Shown one piece after another: positions 1-11,599 of a stretch of 64,000 nucleotides of DNA. Positions within the stretch are counted from its first letter, which is position 1. Each line of letters opens with the position of its first letter. The translations under genes were made by a program, and so were the position numbers. The notes under the pieces are model-generated. The model was given only the letters and a program-made list of their open reading frames with translations. It did not search any database and had not been told where the DNA came from. Source of the DNA: Triatoma infestans (lineage: Eukaryota; Arthropoda; Insecta; Hemiptera; Reduviidae); NCBI GenBank assembly GCA_011037195.1, contig JAAEAF010014484.1, positions 103,439 through 167,438 on the forward strand, in the 5' to 3' direction.

Positions 1-1301
1 AATTGTATAAGTGTTTCATAAGGAAATTGTTTTCTTAATTATATTAATATAATTTTGTTAACAATTTAATGTTTATTACCTCCAAGAAGTTTCTTATTCC
101 TTAATCTGCCTTGTAGCAACTGAAAAAGGAAAAGTATTAAAATATTTATATAGATCTTACAAATCAATGAATACAGTTTGCTAATAACAGTGGCCAACTA
201 ATTTTGAACTTTTCATTTATTGTTTATACTCTAAATGCAATTTATTTTCTTATTATAATAATAATAATAGTAAAATAAATTACCTGTAAGACCGCAGGTT
301 TCGAAAAATGTGATTAAAAAAATAAAGATTTTCCGTTAACTAAATAATAGATGTGACATTATAATTAATTATAATGTATGCATGTTCATTTTTCTGTTTA
401 GTAACTTTCTGATAACATTTACCTATTCCATTTTCTTCGGAATCGTTTTCAATAATGGATATGTCTTGCTGAAACCCCTCTCCGTGATTATCACCATCAT
501 CCCAGGGTTTGAAGAAAAGAAGTCCAAATGGGATTGTTAAGAAATGTATTTTTAAGACTTATATTGTTTGATTAATCATTCACACCAAGCAGCACATTCT
601 AATATTGCTTCAAATTTTGCAACTCGTAGTAATTCATATGGGGCCTAAATAATTTATGTCTTTAATTTTTTGCGTTAGTATAATGTGAAATTTATGAAAT
701 ACTTCTATGTTTTGAAACAGTTCTGAAGCTGCTCCTTCAGCTTCTGCAGAAAGCTGACTTTCCTTCGAAGAGCGCATATAAACTAGAATTTGGAAATAAG
801 TCCAAATGTGATAGTAGGCGTATAGCTAAAAATAACACGGATATGCAACAAACAAACAGATTCTTCATATTTTTGCTAGAAAATCCGTAAATATTGGTAC
901 AACAAAGGCAATAGACCTTTTATGGTTGTTGTGTTTGGCTTATTCGTGACAGTCTGCTTATTTTGCGGTCATCAATCATGAGTAAACATAATATTATTTG
1001 ATCTGATAAATTGGCAAATTTGTTTATGTGGTAAATTAAGTATGATTTTTTGGGTTGTAAATTATGGGTGAAGCATAGAAAAATAAAATGTATTATATTA
1101 TCAGGATGTTAATTACAGTGTGGACCAGTATATTCTATTTGAAATTTCGCTGAATATGTTTCTAGTTAAGCTTGTTCGTATATTGTCCTGAAAGTCTTAA
1201 TTGGTTGATAATTCTTTGTTTATTTACATGGTTACTAATTGCGAGATATACTTCACCATTTCCTAATGTATTAATATTTCTGTAATAAATATTAAATTTA
1301 T
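1..1301. other. AT-rich DNA, no gene recognised
   Basis: Only short frames with no coding signal and a small TAA-rich run at 256-275. No mobile-element ends were identified. Confidence 0.5.
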
Positions 1302-1911
1302 TTTTGATTACGAATCCTCATACAAGACTGAAAAGACTAGAACTAAACAGACGCTTTCGACAACTGAAAACACTACTGGACAACAGATCTAAACTCTCCC
1401 TAGACAACAAAAGACTAATTTATACATCTATTTTAAAGCCTATCTGGGCGTACGGAATAGAACTATGGGGTTCAACCAAACGCTCAAATCTCCAAAGACT
1501 CCAACCCCTACAATCCAGAATCCTCCGTAACATTGTGAACGCTCCTTTTTACGTCTCCAACCGAACCATACATTCTGATCTTAATATACCGTTCATTGTT
1601 CAGGTCGCCCAAACCCGTTACAGGAGATTCCATATTAACCTACAAACTCACACAAACCCTTTAATTCAACACCTGTCTTCCCGAACACTTCCTAACAACT
1701 CTCCTAGACGTCTTAAAAGACAATGGCCTCGTGATCTCCTCTCAAGTGAAGAGAGTGAATAGTGATTCTTTATAGTTTTGGAGTGTTACCATTGGGTAGC
1801 TTCTCGACTCATTTTGTAATGTATGTTCTTTGTATGATTGTTACTTATAGCGCTATCGCGCTGATTGTAGCATGAATAAAGATTTAAAAAAAAAAAAAAA
1901 TTTTGATTACG
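1302..1911 (+). mobile_element. 5'-truncated Jockey-like LINE insertion with target-site duplication
   Basis: The insert (about 1313-1900) is bounded by an 11 bp direct repeat TTTTGATTACG at 1302-1312 and 1901-1911. It ends in GAATAAAGATTT followed by a run of A, as expected for target-primed reverse transcription. The coding remnant up to the stop at 1760-1762 translates to a typical C-terminal end of an insect Jockey-like reverse transcriptase ORF, with a LKPIWAYGIELWG block and a QSRILRNIVNAP block. There is no genuine start codon, because the frame opens inside the target repeat. Only the last ~150 residues are present, so it cannot make an active enzyme. The clade assignment is from recalled family resemblance. 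Confidence 0.85.
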
Positions 1912-2099
1912 GCATCTACAAATTTGCTGATCAAATGGTTTTCAATTTTCTCCAGCATGATATTAAAATTTCCCTTAAGTAATTTTGCATCCTGCTTCAT
2001 CCAGGATTTCTTCAACACCTATTGTAGCTAGATAACTTTTTAGGTCTTGGCACCATTTATTGTTCGAGTACAATTTAGCATTCATTTAAAAATTAACTC

Positions 2100-2345
2100 T
2101 CGGATATCTGATTAGTAATGAAGCAGCCACTATATGTAAAACCTGTAACTCTCCCTTCTCAGTAAAACATATAGTTCAAGACTGTCCCTTATATAGTAGA
2201 TGGAGATTATTAAACTGTTCCAAATAGAATACAGGAAGCTCTCGGTAATAATCTAAATAACATTAATCGAATAGTACAATAACTGAAAGAGATCCGCCTA
2301 GATGAGGGAATTTACTTTTATAATTTTTATTCCTATTGTTGATGG
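2100..2345 (+). pseudogene. LINE C-terminal zinc-finger remnant
   Basis: Translation near 2120-2215 gives a CKTCNSPFSVKHIVQDCP block. This matches the C-x2-C...H-x4-C zinc motif at the C-terminus of many Jockey/I/R1-like LINE second ORFs. The downstream frame is full of stops. No tail or target duplication is visible, so the ends are approximate. Confidence 0.45.
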
Positions 2346-2522
2346 TTTGTTAAATGTTTGTAGTTACAATTGTTTATTAGTGCTAATGAAGCCTTTAGAC
2401 TGATTCTCTTATTAAATAGTCATTGTTTTAGGTTACAGCGAATTACATTTTCTGGGATGCCTGGTTGATTGTGTTTATCTAATTGATTATTGAGTCATAG
2501 GGCATAATAACCAACAGGTTCA

Positions 2523-2660
2523 TTGCAAAAAATAAAAAAAATTGTGAGGATGACTAAATCAGATTTTGAGCAGCTTCTTAATTTGGTAGGTACAAAAATT
2601 GCAAGAAGAAACACAAATTACCGTGCCGCCATTTCACCTCGTGTATACAGTGTATTTCAT
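2523..2660 (+). pseudogene. PIF/Harbinger transposase N-terminal fragment
   Basis: Around residues 10-40 the frame reads RMTKSDFEQLLNLVGTKI, then TNYRAAISP. This resembles the HARBI1-like entry of PIF/Harbinger transposases, where an RM...F..LL..V block precedes ISP-x-ERL. After ISP the frame runs into unrelated sequence although it stays open to 2843. The DDE catalytic domain is absent. A second, better preserved Harbinger fragment sits in the Synaptotagmin 1 intron at 42906-44027. This assignment rests on the short N-terminal resemblance only. Confidence 0.5.
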
Positions 2661-3239
2661 CTTGTCTTTCCCTGTGTACACAGTAACTCCCTAGAACAGA
2701 CTGAGCGATGTTTTCCATTCGAGCGGTATAGTTGGATACAACAACATTCTTTGATATTATGCCGCCGGATACAGGGGAGATTTTGCCGTGTTGTGCCAAC
2801 ATTTAAAAAGTCGTTAGGAAAAATTGTTTGTGGCGACGACTAAACATTGTAACGTTGCAATTTAAAGAAAGATTGAATGTGTGAGTGTTTTATACCAGAT
2901 TTTTTTCACATTCTGTTCGTATATAAACTACAATATTCTTATTCTTACCATCTGTACATACCTCATTACAAAAGCGCCAATAAATTTTACCCAATTCCTT
3001 GAAATGTCTACCAACTGTTGAAATTTTTACATAAGTCAAGCATATATTGTAGGGAATTTGGAGTATAATTTTCGTTGCTATTTCAAACATTCTGAGTAGA
3101 TGTAATTCGGTGATTCTAGGGCCATTTTTTTTGAGCCCCAGGCACTTATGAATTTACGCCCGAAGGCAGGGGTCTGGCGCGCGGCTACAAAATTACGATG
3201 AGACCCCCCATCTGATTTATAACCAGGGAAAAAAAATAT

Positions 3240-6200
3240 TTTTGAGCCGGGAGATGGCATGCGAGACATGCGGCTACGTTTTGAAAAATCTAGCTTGAAA
3301 ACAATCTAAGGTAAAAAGAATATTTTTGAGCCGGGAGATGGGCATGCCTGACCTGCGGCTATGTTTTATAATATTTAGCTTGAAAACAGTCTAAGGTAAA
3401 AAAAATATTTTTGAGCCGTGAACTGTCATCCAAGTAGAGGGCTACTATTTTATAATATTTAGCTAAACACTTTAATATTTTTTGTTCATGTTTACACTTA
3501 TAATATTTTAGATAAACACATTCTAAGTACTTTAACATTGTTTTTGAGCCGCGAACTGACATCCAAGTAGAGGGCTACTATTTTATAATATTTAGCTAAA
3601 CACTTTAATATTTTTTGATATTTTGTTCATGTTTACACTTATAATATTTAGCTAAACACATTTTAAGGACTTTAATAATGTTTTTGAACCGTGAGATGGC
3701 ATACAAGACTAGGGCTAATATTTTATAAAATTTAGCTAAACACTTTAATATTTTTTTATATTTTGTTCATGTTTAAACTTAAAATATTTTAGCTAAACAC
3801 ATTCTAAGGACTTAACATTGTTTCTGAGCCGTGAGATGGCATACAAGACTAGGGCTAATATTTTATAACATTTAGCTAAACACTTTAATATTTTGTTCAC
3901 GTTTACACTTATAATATTTTAGCTAAACACATTCTAAGGACTTTAAGATTGTTTTTGAGCCGTGAGATGGCATACAAGACTAGGGCTAATATTTTATAAT
4001 ATTTAGCTAAGGACTTTAATATTTTTTAATATTCAATACTTTGTGCATTTTTATGGATTCTATTCATGTTTACACTTATAATATTTAGCTAAACACATTC
4101 TAAGGACTTTATTATCATATTTGAGCCGAGAGATGTGATACAAGACTAGAGCTAATATTTTATAAAATTTAGCTAAAGACTTTAATATTTTTTGATATTT
4201 TGTTCATGTTTAAATTATGTTTACACTTATAATATTTTAGATAAACACATTCTAAGGACTGTAATCTTGTTTTTGAGCCACGAGATGGCTTCCAAGTCGT
4301 GAGCAAACATTTTATAATATTTACCTAAGGACTTTAATATTTTTTGATATTCAATACTTTGTGCATTTTTATGGATTCAATCATGTTTACACTTATAATA
4401 TTTAGCTAAACACATTCTAAGGACTTTATTATCATTTATGAGCCGTGAGATGACATACAGAACATGCGGCTAAGTTGTGTAATATTTAGCTTGAAACATT
4501 TTAAGGACTTTAATAATGTTTTTGAGCCGGGAAATGTCATCCAAGTCGCGGGCTAATATTTTATAATATTTAGCTAAACACTTTAATATTTTTTGATATT
4601 TGGTTCATGTTTTAATTATGTTTACACTTATAATATTTAGCTAAACACATTCTAAGGATTTTAACATTGTTTTTGAGCCGTAAGATGGCATACAAGTCTA
4701 GGGCTAAGTTTTTGTAATATTTAGCTTGAAACATGTTAAGGACTGTAATATCGTTTTTGAGCCGTGAGATGACATCCACCTCGAGGGCTAAGTGGTTATA
4801 ATATTTAGCTAAGGACTTTAATGATTTCTGATATTATCATACAATACGATGAACAAATGCTTTGTGTTTTTTAGGGATTGTTAGACTATACTATGAACAA
4901 AGACTTTGATTTTTTTATGTATTGTTCTAAGGACATTCTAAGGACTTTATATTTTTGTTAAGGCGTGAGATGACATCCCAGGACTAGGGCCAAATATATT
5001 ATCATCCAATACCATAAACAAAGACTTTGTTTTTATTATGTATTGTTGGAAACATTCTACGGACTGTAAAATTTTCCTTGAGCTGTGAGATGCATCCAAG
5101 ACTGGGCTATGTTTTTATAATATATAGCTAAACACATTTTAAGCAGTTTAATATTGTTTTTTAGCCGTGAGATGTGACATCCAAGTCGCGGGCTAAGTTT
5201 TTATAATATTTAGCAACAAACATTAAATATATTATCATCCTATACTATGAACAAAGACTTTGTTTTTTTTATTTATAGTTAGATACAATATTTAGCTAAA
5301 CACATTTTAAGGACTTTCATATTGTTTTTGAGCCGTGAGATGACATACCAGGACTGGGACTAAGTTTTTATAATATTTAGCTACAAACATTTAATATATA
5401 ATCATCCTATACTATGAATAAAGACTTTGTTTTTTTTCAAGTCGAGGGCTAAGTTTTTATAATATTTAGCTAGAAACATTAAATATATTATCATCCAATA
5501 CTATGAACAAAGACTTTGTTTTTTATTTATTTATAGTTAGATACAATATTTAGCTAAACACATTTTAAGGACTTTCATATTGTTTTTGAGCCGTGAAATG
5601 ACATTCCAGGACTAGGGCTAAGTTGTTATAATATTTAGCTAGAAACATTAAATATATTATCATACAATACGATGAACAAATACTTGTGTTTTTTATGTTT
5701 ATGTTCATGTATAAAGTAAATTATGTTTACACTTATAATAGTTAGCTAGAAACATTCTAAGGACTTTAATATTGATTTTGAGCCGGGAGATGACATACAA
5801 GACTAGGGCTAATATTTTATAATATTTAGCTAAGCACTTTAATATTTTTTGATATTATCATACAATACGATGAACAAATACTTGTGTTTTTTATGTTTAT
5901 GTTCATGTTTAAATTAAATTATGTTTACACTTATAATATTTAGCTAGAAACATTCTAAGGACCATAATATTGCTTTTGAGCCGTGAGATGACATACTAGA
6001 CTAGGCGGCTAAATATATTATCATCCTATTCTATGAATAAAGACTTTGATTTTTTTTTGTATGTATTGTTAGAAACATTCTAAGAACTTTAATAATGTTT
6101 TTGAGCCGTGAGATGAAATGCAAGTTGAGGGCTAATTTTTTATAATATTTAGCTAGAAACATTAAATATATTATCATATACTATGAATAAAGACGGTTTT

Positions 6201-8640
6201 TTTTTACGTATTGTTAGAAACATTCTAAGACTATGAATAAAGACTGTATCTTTTTTATGTATTGTTAGAAACATTCTAAGGACTTTAATATTTCTGTTGA
6301 GCTGTGAGATGACATCGAGGGGCTAAGTTATTATAATATTTAGCTATAAGGACTTTAATATTGTTTTTGAGCCGTGAGATGACATTCAAGATTAGGGCGA
6401 AGATTTTATAATATTCAGCTAGAAACATTAAATATATTATCATCCAATATTATGAACAAAGACTTTGATTTTTTTATGTATTGTTAGAAACATTCTAAGA
6501 ACTTCTATATTGTTTTTTAGCCGTGAGATGACATCCAAGTCGACGGTTAATATTTTATAATATTTAGCTAAAAACATTAAATATATTATCATACAATACG
6601 ATGAACAAATACTTGTGTTTTTTATGGATTCTATTCATGTTTATACTTATAATATTTAGCTAGAAACATTCTAAGGACTTTAATATTGATTTTGAGCCGG
6701 GAGATAACATACAAGACTGGGGCTAATATTTTATAATATTTAGCTAGCACTTTAATATTTTTTGATATTATCATTTTTTGATATGATGAACAAATACTTC
6801 GTGTTTTTTATGTTTATGTTCATGTTTAAATTAAATTATGTTTACACTTATAATATTTAGCTAGAAACATTCTAAGGACCATAATATTGCTTTTGAGCCG
6901 TGAGATGACATCCTAGACTAGGCGGCTAAATATATTATCATCCTATTCTATGAATAAAGACTTTGATTTTTTTTTGTATGTATTGTTAGAAACATTCTAA
7001 GAACTTTAATAATGTTTTTAAGCCGTGAAATGAAATGCAAGTTGAGGGCTAATTTTTTATAATATTTAGCTAGAAACATTAAATATATTATCATATACTA
7101 TGAATAAAGCTTTGTGTTTTTTTTTTACGTATTGTTAGAAACATTCTAAGACTATGAATAAAGACTTTGTATCTTTTTTATGTATTGTTAGAAACATTCT
7201 AAGGACTTTAATATTTCTGTTGAGCTGTGAGATGACATCGAGGGGCTATGTTATTATAATATTTAGCTAGAAACATTCTAAGGACTTTAATATTGTTTTT
7301 GAGCCGTGAGATGACATTCAAGACTAGGGCGAAGATTTTATAATATTCAGCTAGAAACATTAAATATATTATCATCCAATACTATGAACAAAGACTTTGA
7401 TTTTTTTATGTATTGTTAGAAATATTCTAAGAACTTCTATATTTTTTTTAGCCATGAGATGACATCCAAGTCGACGGTTAATATTTTATAATATTTAGCT
7501 AGAAACATTGAATATATTATCATCCCATACGATGAACAAATGCTTTGTGAATTTTTATGTATTTTGTTCATGTTTAAATTAAATTATCTTTACACTTATA
7601 ATATTTCGTGAGATGACATACAAGACTAGGGCAAATATGTTATAATATTTAGCTACAAACATTAAATGAATTATCATTCAATACTATGAATAAAGACTTT
7701 TTTTTATGTATTGTTAGAAACATTCTAAGGACTTTAATATTGTTTTTGAGTCGTGAGATGACATCCCAGGACTAGGTCCTACTATATTATCATACAATAC
7801 GATGAACAAATACTTTGTGTTTTCTATGTTACTGTTTAAATTAAATTATGTTAAAAATTATTAAATTTAGCTAAACACATTCTAAGGACTGTAATATTGT
7901 TTTTGAGCCGTGAGATGACATACAGGACATGCTGCTAAGTTGTGTAAAATTTAGCTAGAAACATTAAATATATTATTATCGAATACTATGAATAAAGACT
8001 TTGTTTTTTTTAAGTCGAGGGCTAAGTTTTCATAATATTTAGCTATAAACATTAAATATATTATCATCCAGCACTATGAACAAAGAATATTTGTTTTATT
8101 TATGTATTGTTAGAAACATTCTAAGGACTGTAATTTTTTTGTTGAGCCGTGAGATGCATCCAAGACTGGGGCTATGTTTTTATAATATTAACTACAAACA
8201 TTAAATATATTATCATCTAATACTATGAATAAAGACTTGGTTTTTTTATGAATTATTAGAAATATTCTAAGGAAGTGAATATTTCTGTTGAGCCGCGATA
8301 TGACATACAAGACTAGGGCTAAGATTTTATAATATTTAGCTAAAGACTTTAATATTTTTTGATATTATTATCATACAATACGATGAACAAATACTTTGTG
8401 TTTTTTTTATGTTCATGTTTAAATTAAATTATGTTTACACTTATAATATTTAGCTGCAAACATTAAATATATTATCATCCTATACTATGAATAAAGACTT
8501 TATGTATTGTTAGAAACATTCTAAGGACTTTAATATTTTTGTTGAGCCGGTAGATGACATACAGGACATGCGGGTAAGTTGGCTAGAAACATTAAATATA
8601 TTATCATCCAATACTATGAACATGTATTGTTTCACTTTTT
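3240..8640 (+). repeat. Left-arm tandem array of ~145 bp units
   Basis: About 35-40 diverged head-to-tail units, each with a GAGCCGTGAGATGACAT-like core, then a GGGCTAA and TATAATATTTAGCTA segment. Many also carry ATATTATCATCCAATAC, GAACAAAGACTTTG and GAAACATTCTAAGGAC modules. Unit length varies from about 85 to 200 bp because modules are gained or lost. The outermost units are shorter and have GGGAGATGGCATGC cores. No long open frame is maintained, so I treat the array as non-coding. Confidence 0.9.
5747..7574 (+). repeat. 914 bp higher-order duplication inside the left array
   Basis: The block from 5747 repeats from 6661 (offset 914 bp). It keeps the same order of variant units, including the distinctive GACTAGGCGGCTAAATAT unit at 5998 and 6917 and the GAAATGCAAGTTGAGGG unit at 6115 and 7033. 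The right arm has only one equivalent of this block, around 12750-13690. The extra copy explains most of the 0.6 kb length difference between the arms. Confidence 0.75.
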
Positions 8641-8902
8641 TATGCGTATTAATACTAGTATACTATGTTTTTTCATGTTTTAATACTTGTGTTTTTTGTA
8701 ATTTTACTTTTATGTTTAGTACTAGTTTGTGTTAAAACTGGTATGTTTAATACTTATGTTTTTTGTATTTTTTTTTACTTTTTACATGTAGCAAGGCAGT
8801 TAACCCAGGACCAAACTTTGTAGCATCGTAAGTGTGAACAGTAGTACGTTGACATGTCCAAATTAATCCTTTAGGAGTGCTTGGCTTGAGCAAATTGCAA
8901 CA

Positions 8903-9180
8903 AATTGGCTTTGGAATGTCTTGTGACACATGAAGTGATACCTTCACGAATACCGGATTCAATCATAAGATGTTTATCATAATCGGTCAATAGTTCCAAT
9001 TTTACTTGTGTATATTTCAAACAGGCGTCAAATACCAACCCAGGCGTTGTGAATTACCAACGTGGATCAATGCTGTAAATAGATTCACACACATTTCTAA
9101 ACTGTCGCTTAAAAGAATTATGTCTGTTGTTAAATACAATTCTGTGTAATCTTTAAGTGTTTGTATATGAAAGCGGTCCA
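8903..9180 (-). pseudogene. DNA polymerase B (Polinton/Maverick type) fragment, left arm
   Basis: Reading leftwards from 9180 the conceptual translation shows a LKDYTELYLTTDIILLSD block and then, after a frameshift, a FRNVCESIYSIDPRW block. An in-frame TAA stands where these enzymes usually have tyrosine. The frame continues with TPGLVFDACLKYT and LLTDYDKHLMIESGIREG, then ISSCV-like and RH.KAN positions. This order is typical of the protein-primed family-B DNA polymerases of Polinton/Maverick and adintovirus-like elements. Fewer than 100 residues remain, from the exonuclease-to-polymerase transition. No catalytic DTD motif is present and it is clearly dead. The family call comes from recalled conserved blocks. 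Confidence 0.65.
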
Positions 9181-9359
9181 GACTTGAAACTTCATATCAT
9201 ATAAACTAAATATACAAAGATCTACAACCTATGTTTTAAAACATTACTTTGGGAAAATTCCTTTTAACGCCACTTTTAGCGGAGGGTTGGGGTTACAGCT
9301 TCTCTAAAGTGATATCATAGTTGATTATACAATTCTATCATCCAAACAAAATTAAATAG

Positions 9360-9745
9360 GTGGCCAAAATTCCAAGTTTTAAGACAAAATTAGTAAACCG
9401 GAAGTGCGCTTTTACTGAAAAGTTTTTTCAGTTTTCGACGAATTTCATTAAATTTGGTGCACAAACTATAAAATTTGTCAATTATAATTTTGAAAACTGG
9501 AGTAAAAGAAAGTTGTGTGAGTGTTTCACACCAGATTTTTTTAGGCCAAAGACAATTCTTATGGAATGATATTATTATATAATTATAAATACTGATGGCA
9601 GGAATATTAATATTAAAAATTATAAATAGTAAAACTAAAGGAGATTTTAAATTCAATTGATATAATGCCAATTATCATTTTGAAAACTGGAGTAAAAGAA
9701 AGTTGTGTGAGTGTTTCACACCAGATTTTGTTTAGGCCAAAGACA
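9360..9745 (+). repeat. Two dispersed-repeat copies at the inner end of the left arm
   Basis: Both copies end with GTGTGAGTGTTTCACACC followed by AGATTTT. The first also has the CCGGAAGTGCGC motif and the ACGAATTTCATTAAATTTGG segment. They are separated by a GGCCAAAGACAATTCTTA linker that recurs after the second copy. The same family recurs in inverted orientation in the right arm and many times between 24.8 and 64 kb. Confidence 0.8.
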
Positions 9746-9827
9746 ATTCTTACATGTAAAAACAAAAAAAAAAATCCATCATCCTATGCACTTGCCCATG
9801 TAAAAACAAAAAACAAATCCATCATCC

Positions 9828-10504
9828 CTAACAAGTGGTGGGGACCTCATTTAATAGTGGAGTAATGTACATTACAATTCCAGCTTTGTTCGTCTTCACA
9901 ACACTCAGGGTAAGTTTAATTTCTATTTTTTCAAATCCAATAATTATTTTATATTTTATCTTATTATGTGTTAAAATTATTTCAATAAAATTTATAATCT
10001 TATTTTTATATATACACACACACACACACCGGATGTTCATCGTTTATTACTTAGCTTTGTATTTCTAACACTATTAGGTGGGGGACCTCATTTAATAGTG
10101 GAGTAATATACATTACAATTCCAGCTTTGTTCGTCTTCACAACACTCAGGGTAAGTTTAATTTCTATTTTTTCAAATCCAATTAAGTCCTATGTCTAGGA
10201 GGAGACTCTCTGATTCTCTTCGGAGCTCAGAGGAACCGACCAGTTAGCTATTCTTCTCAAATCCAATCAAGTCCTCGCACCATGTCTATGTGTAAGTGGC
10301 TAGAAGGAGACCCTCTGATTCTCTTCGGAGCTCAGAGGAACCGTCTAGTTCGCTATCCAGATGCGGATGTTCTGACGAACATGTGTAAGCTAGGGCGCTC
10401 GGCAAAGTTCCAATAGGCCCCGATAAAACGCTGCACAAGTAGGCTAAGTTCATCCCAAATCCGCTTTGCGGTCGCTGGATGCGGTACAATCAGGCAGGTG
10501 CATA
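9828..10504. repeat. Spacer of the giant inverted repeat, with internal direct repeats
   Basis: A ~104 bp block starting GGGGACCTCATTTAATAGTG occurs at 9838-9941 and again at 10079-10182. A second, different block with CTCTGATTCTCTTCGGAGCT occurs near 10206 and 10314. Between the first pair lies AT-rich DNA with a short CA run (10014-10029). The first direct-repeat copy contains a short ATG frame followed by a GGTAAGTTT donor-like site; the second copy has lost the ATG. No transposase or other recognisable protein is encoded. Confidence 0.75.
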
Positions 10505-10557
10505 GGATGATGGATTTGTTTTTTGTTTTTACATGGGCAAGTGCATAGGATGATGGA

Positions 10558-11080
10558 TTTTTTTTTTGTTTTTACATGTAAGAATTGTCTTTGGCCTAAA
10601 CAAAATCTGGTGTGAAACACTCACACAACTTTCTTTTACTCCAGTTTTCAAAATGATAATTGGCATTATATCAATTGAATTTAAAATCTCCTTTAGTTTT
10701 ACTATTTATAATTTTTAATATTAATATTCCTGCCATCAGTATTTATAATTATATAATAATATCATTCCTTAAGAATTGTCTTTGGCCTAAAAAAAATCTG
10801 GTGTGAAACACTCACACAACTTTCTTTTACTCCACTTTTCAAAATTATAATTGACAAATTTTATAGTTTGTGTACCAAATTTAATGAAATTCGTCGAAAA
10901 CTGAAAAAAACTTTTCAGTAAAAGCGCACTTCCGGTTTACTAATTTTGTCTTAAAACTTGGAATTTTGGCCATCTATTTAATTTTGTTTGGATGATAGAA
11001 TTGTATAATCAACTATGATATCACTTTAGAGAAGCTGTAACCCCAACCCTCGCTAAAAGTGGCGTTAAAAGGAATTTTCA
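10558..11080 (-). repeat. Dispersed-repeat copies at the inner end of the right arm
   Basis: These are the mirror images of the copies at 9360-9745, with TGGTGTGAAACACTCACACA at about 10609 and 10799 and GCGCACTTCCGG near 10925. They belong to the inverted arm, which begins at 10505. Confidence 0.8.
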
Positions 11081-11149
11081 CAAAGTAATGTTTTAAAACA
11101 TAAGTTGTAGATCTTTGTATATTTAGTTTATATGATATGAAGTTTCAAG

Positions 11150-11439
11150 TATGGACCGCTTTCAATATACAAACACTTAGAGATTACACAGAATTGTATT
11201 TAACAACAGATAATTCTTTTAAGCGACATAATTGAACAGTTTAGAAATGTGTGTGAATCTATTTACAGCATTGATCCAAGTTGGTAATTCACAACGCCTG
11301 GGTTGGGTATTTGACGCCTGTTTGAAATATACACAAGTAAAATTGGAACTATTGACCGATTATGATAAACATCTTATGATTGACTCCGGTATTCGTGAAG
11401 GTATCACTTCATGTGTTACAAGACATTCCAAAGCCAATT
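11150..11439 (+). pseudogene. DNA polymerase B fragment, right arm (mirror copy)
   Basis: This is the inverted counterpart of the fragment at 8903-9180. It holds the same VFDACLKYT and LLTDYDKHLMIDSGIREG blocks. It differs by an extra G in the run before the VFDACLKY block and by small changes near 11205-11235, which shift the upstream frame. The two arms have therefore accumulated independent mutations since they became inverted copies. After the KAN position the sequence runs to a stop at 11469-11471. The element carrying it is degraded and cannot encode an active polymerase. Confidence 0.65.
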
Positions 11440-11599
11440 TGTTGCAATTTGCTCAAGCCAAGCACTCCTAAAGGATTAATTTGGACATGTCAACGTACTA
11501 CTGTTCACACTTACGATGCTTCAAAGTTTGGTCCTGGGTTAACTGCCTTGCTACATGTAAAAAGTAAAAAAATACAAAAAACATAAGTATTAAACATAC

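Noticed and set aside
3240..8640. Regular repeats as a CRISPR array
   Set aside because: Units vary in length and sequence, there are no unique spacers of constant size, and the surrounding genes are eukaryotic. This is a diverged tandem repeat.
8747..8962. 71-codon minus frame in the left arm (and its mirror at 11380-11586)
   Set aside because: It overlaps the PolB remnant in another frame. The mirror conservation is explained by the inverted repeat, not by selection on protein.
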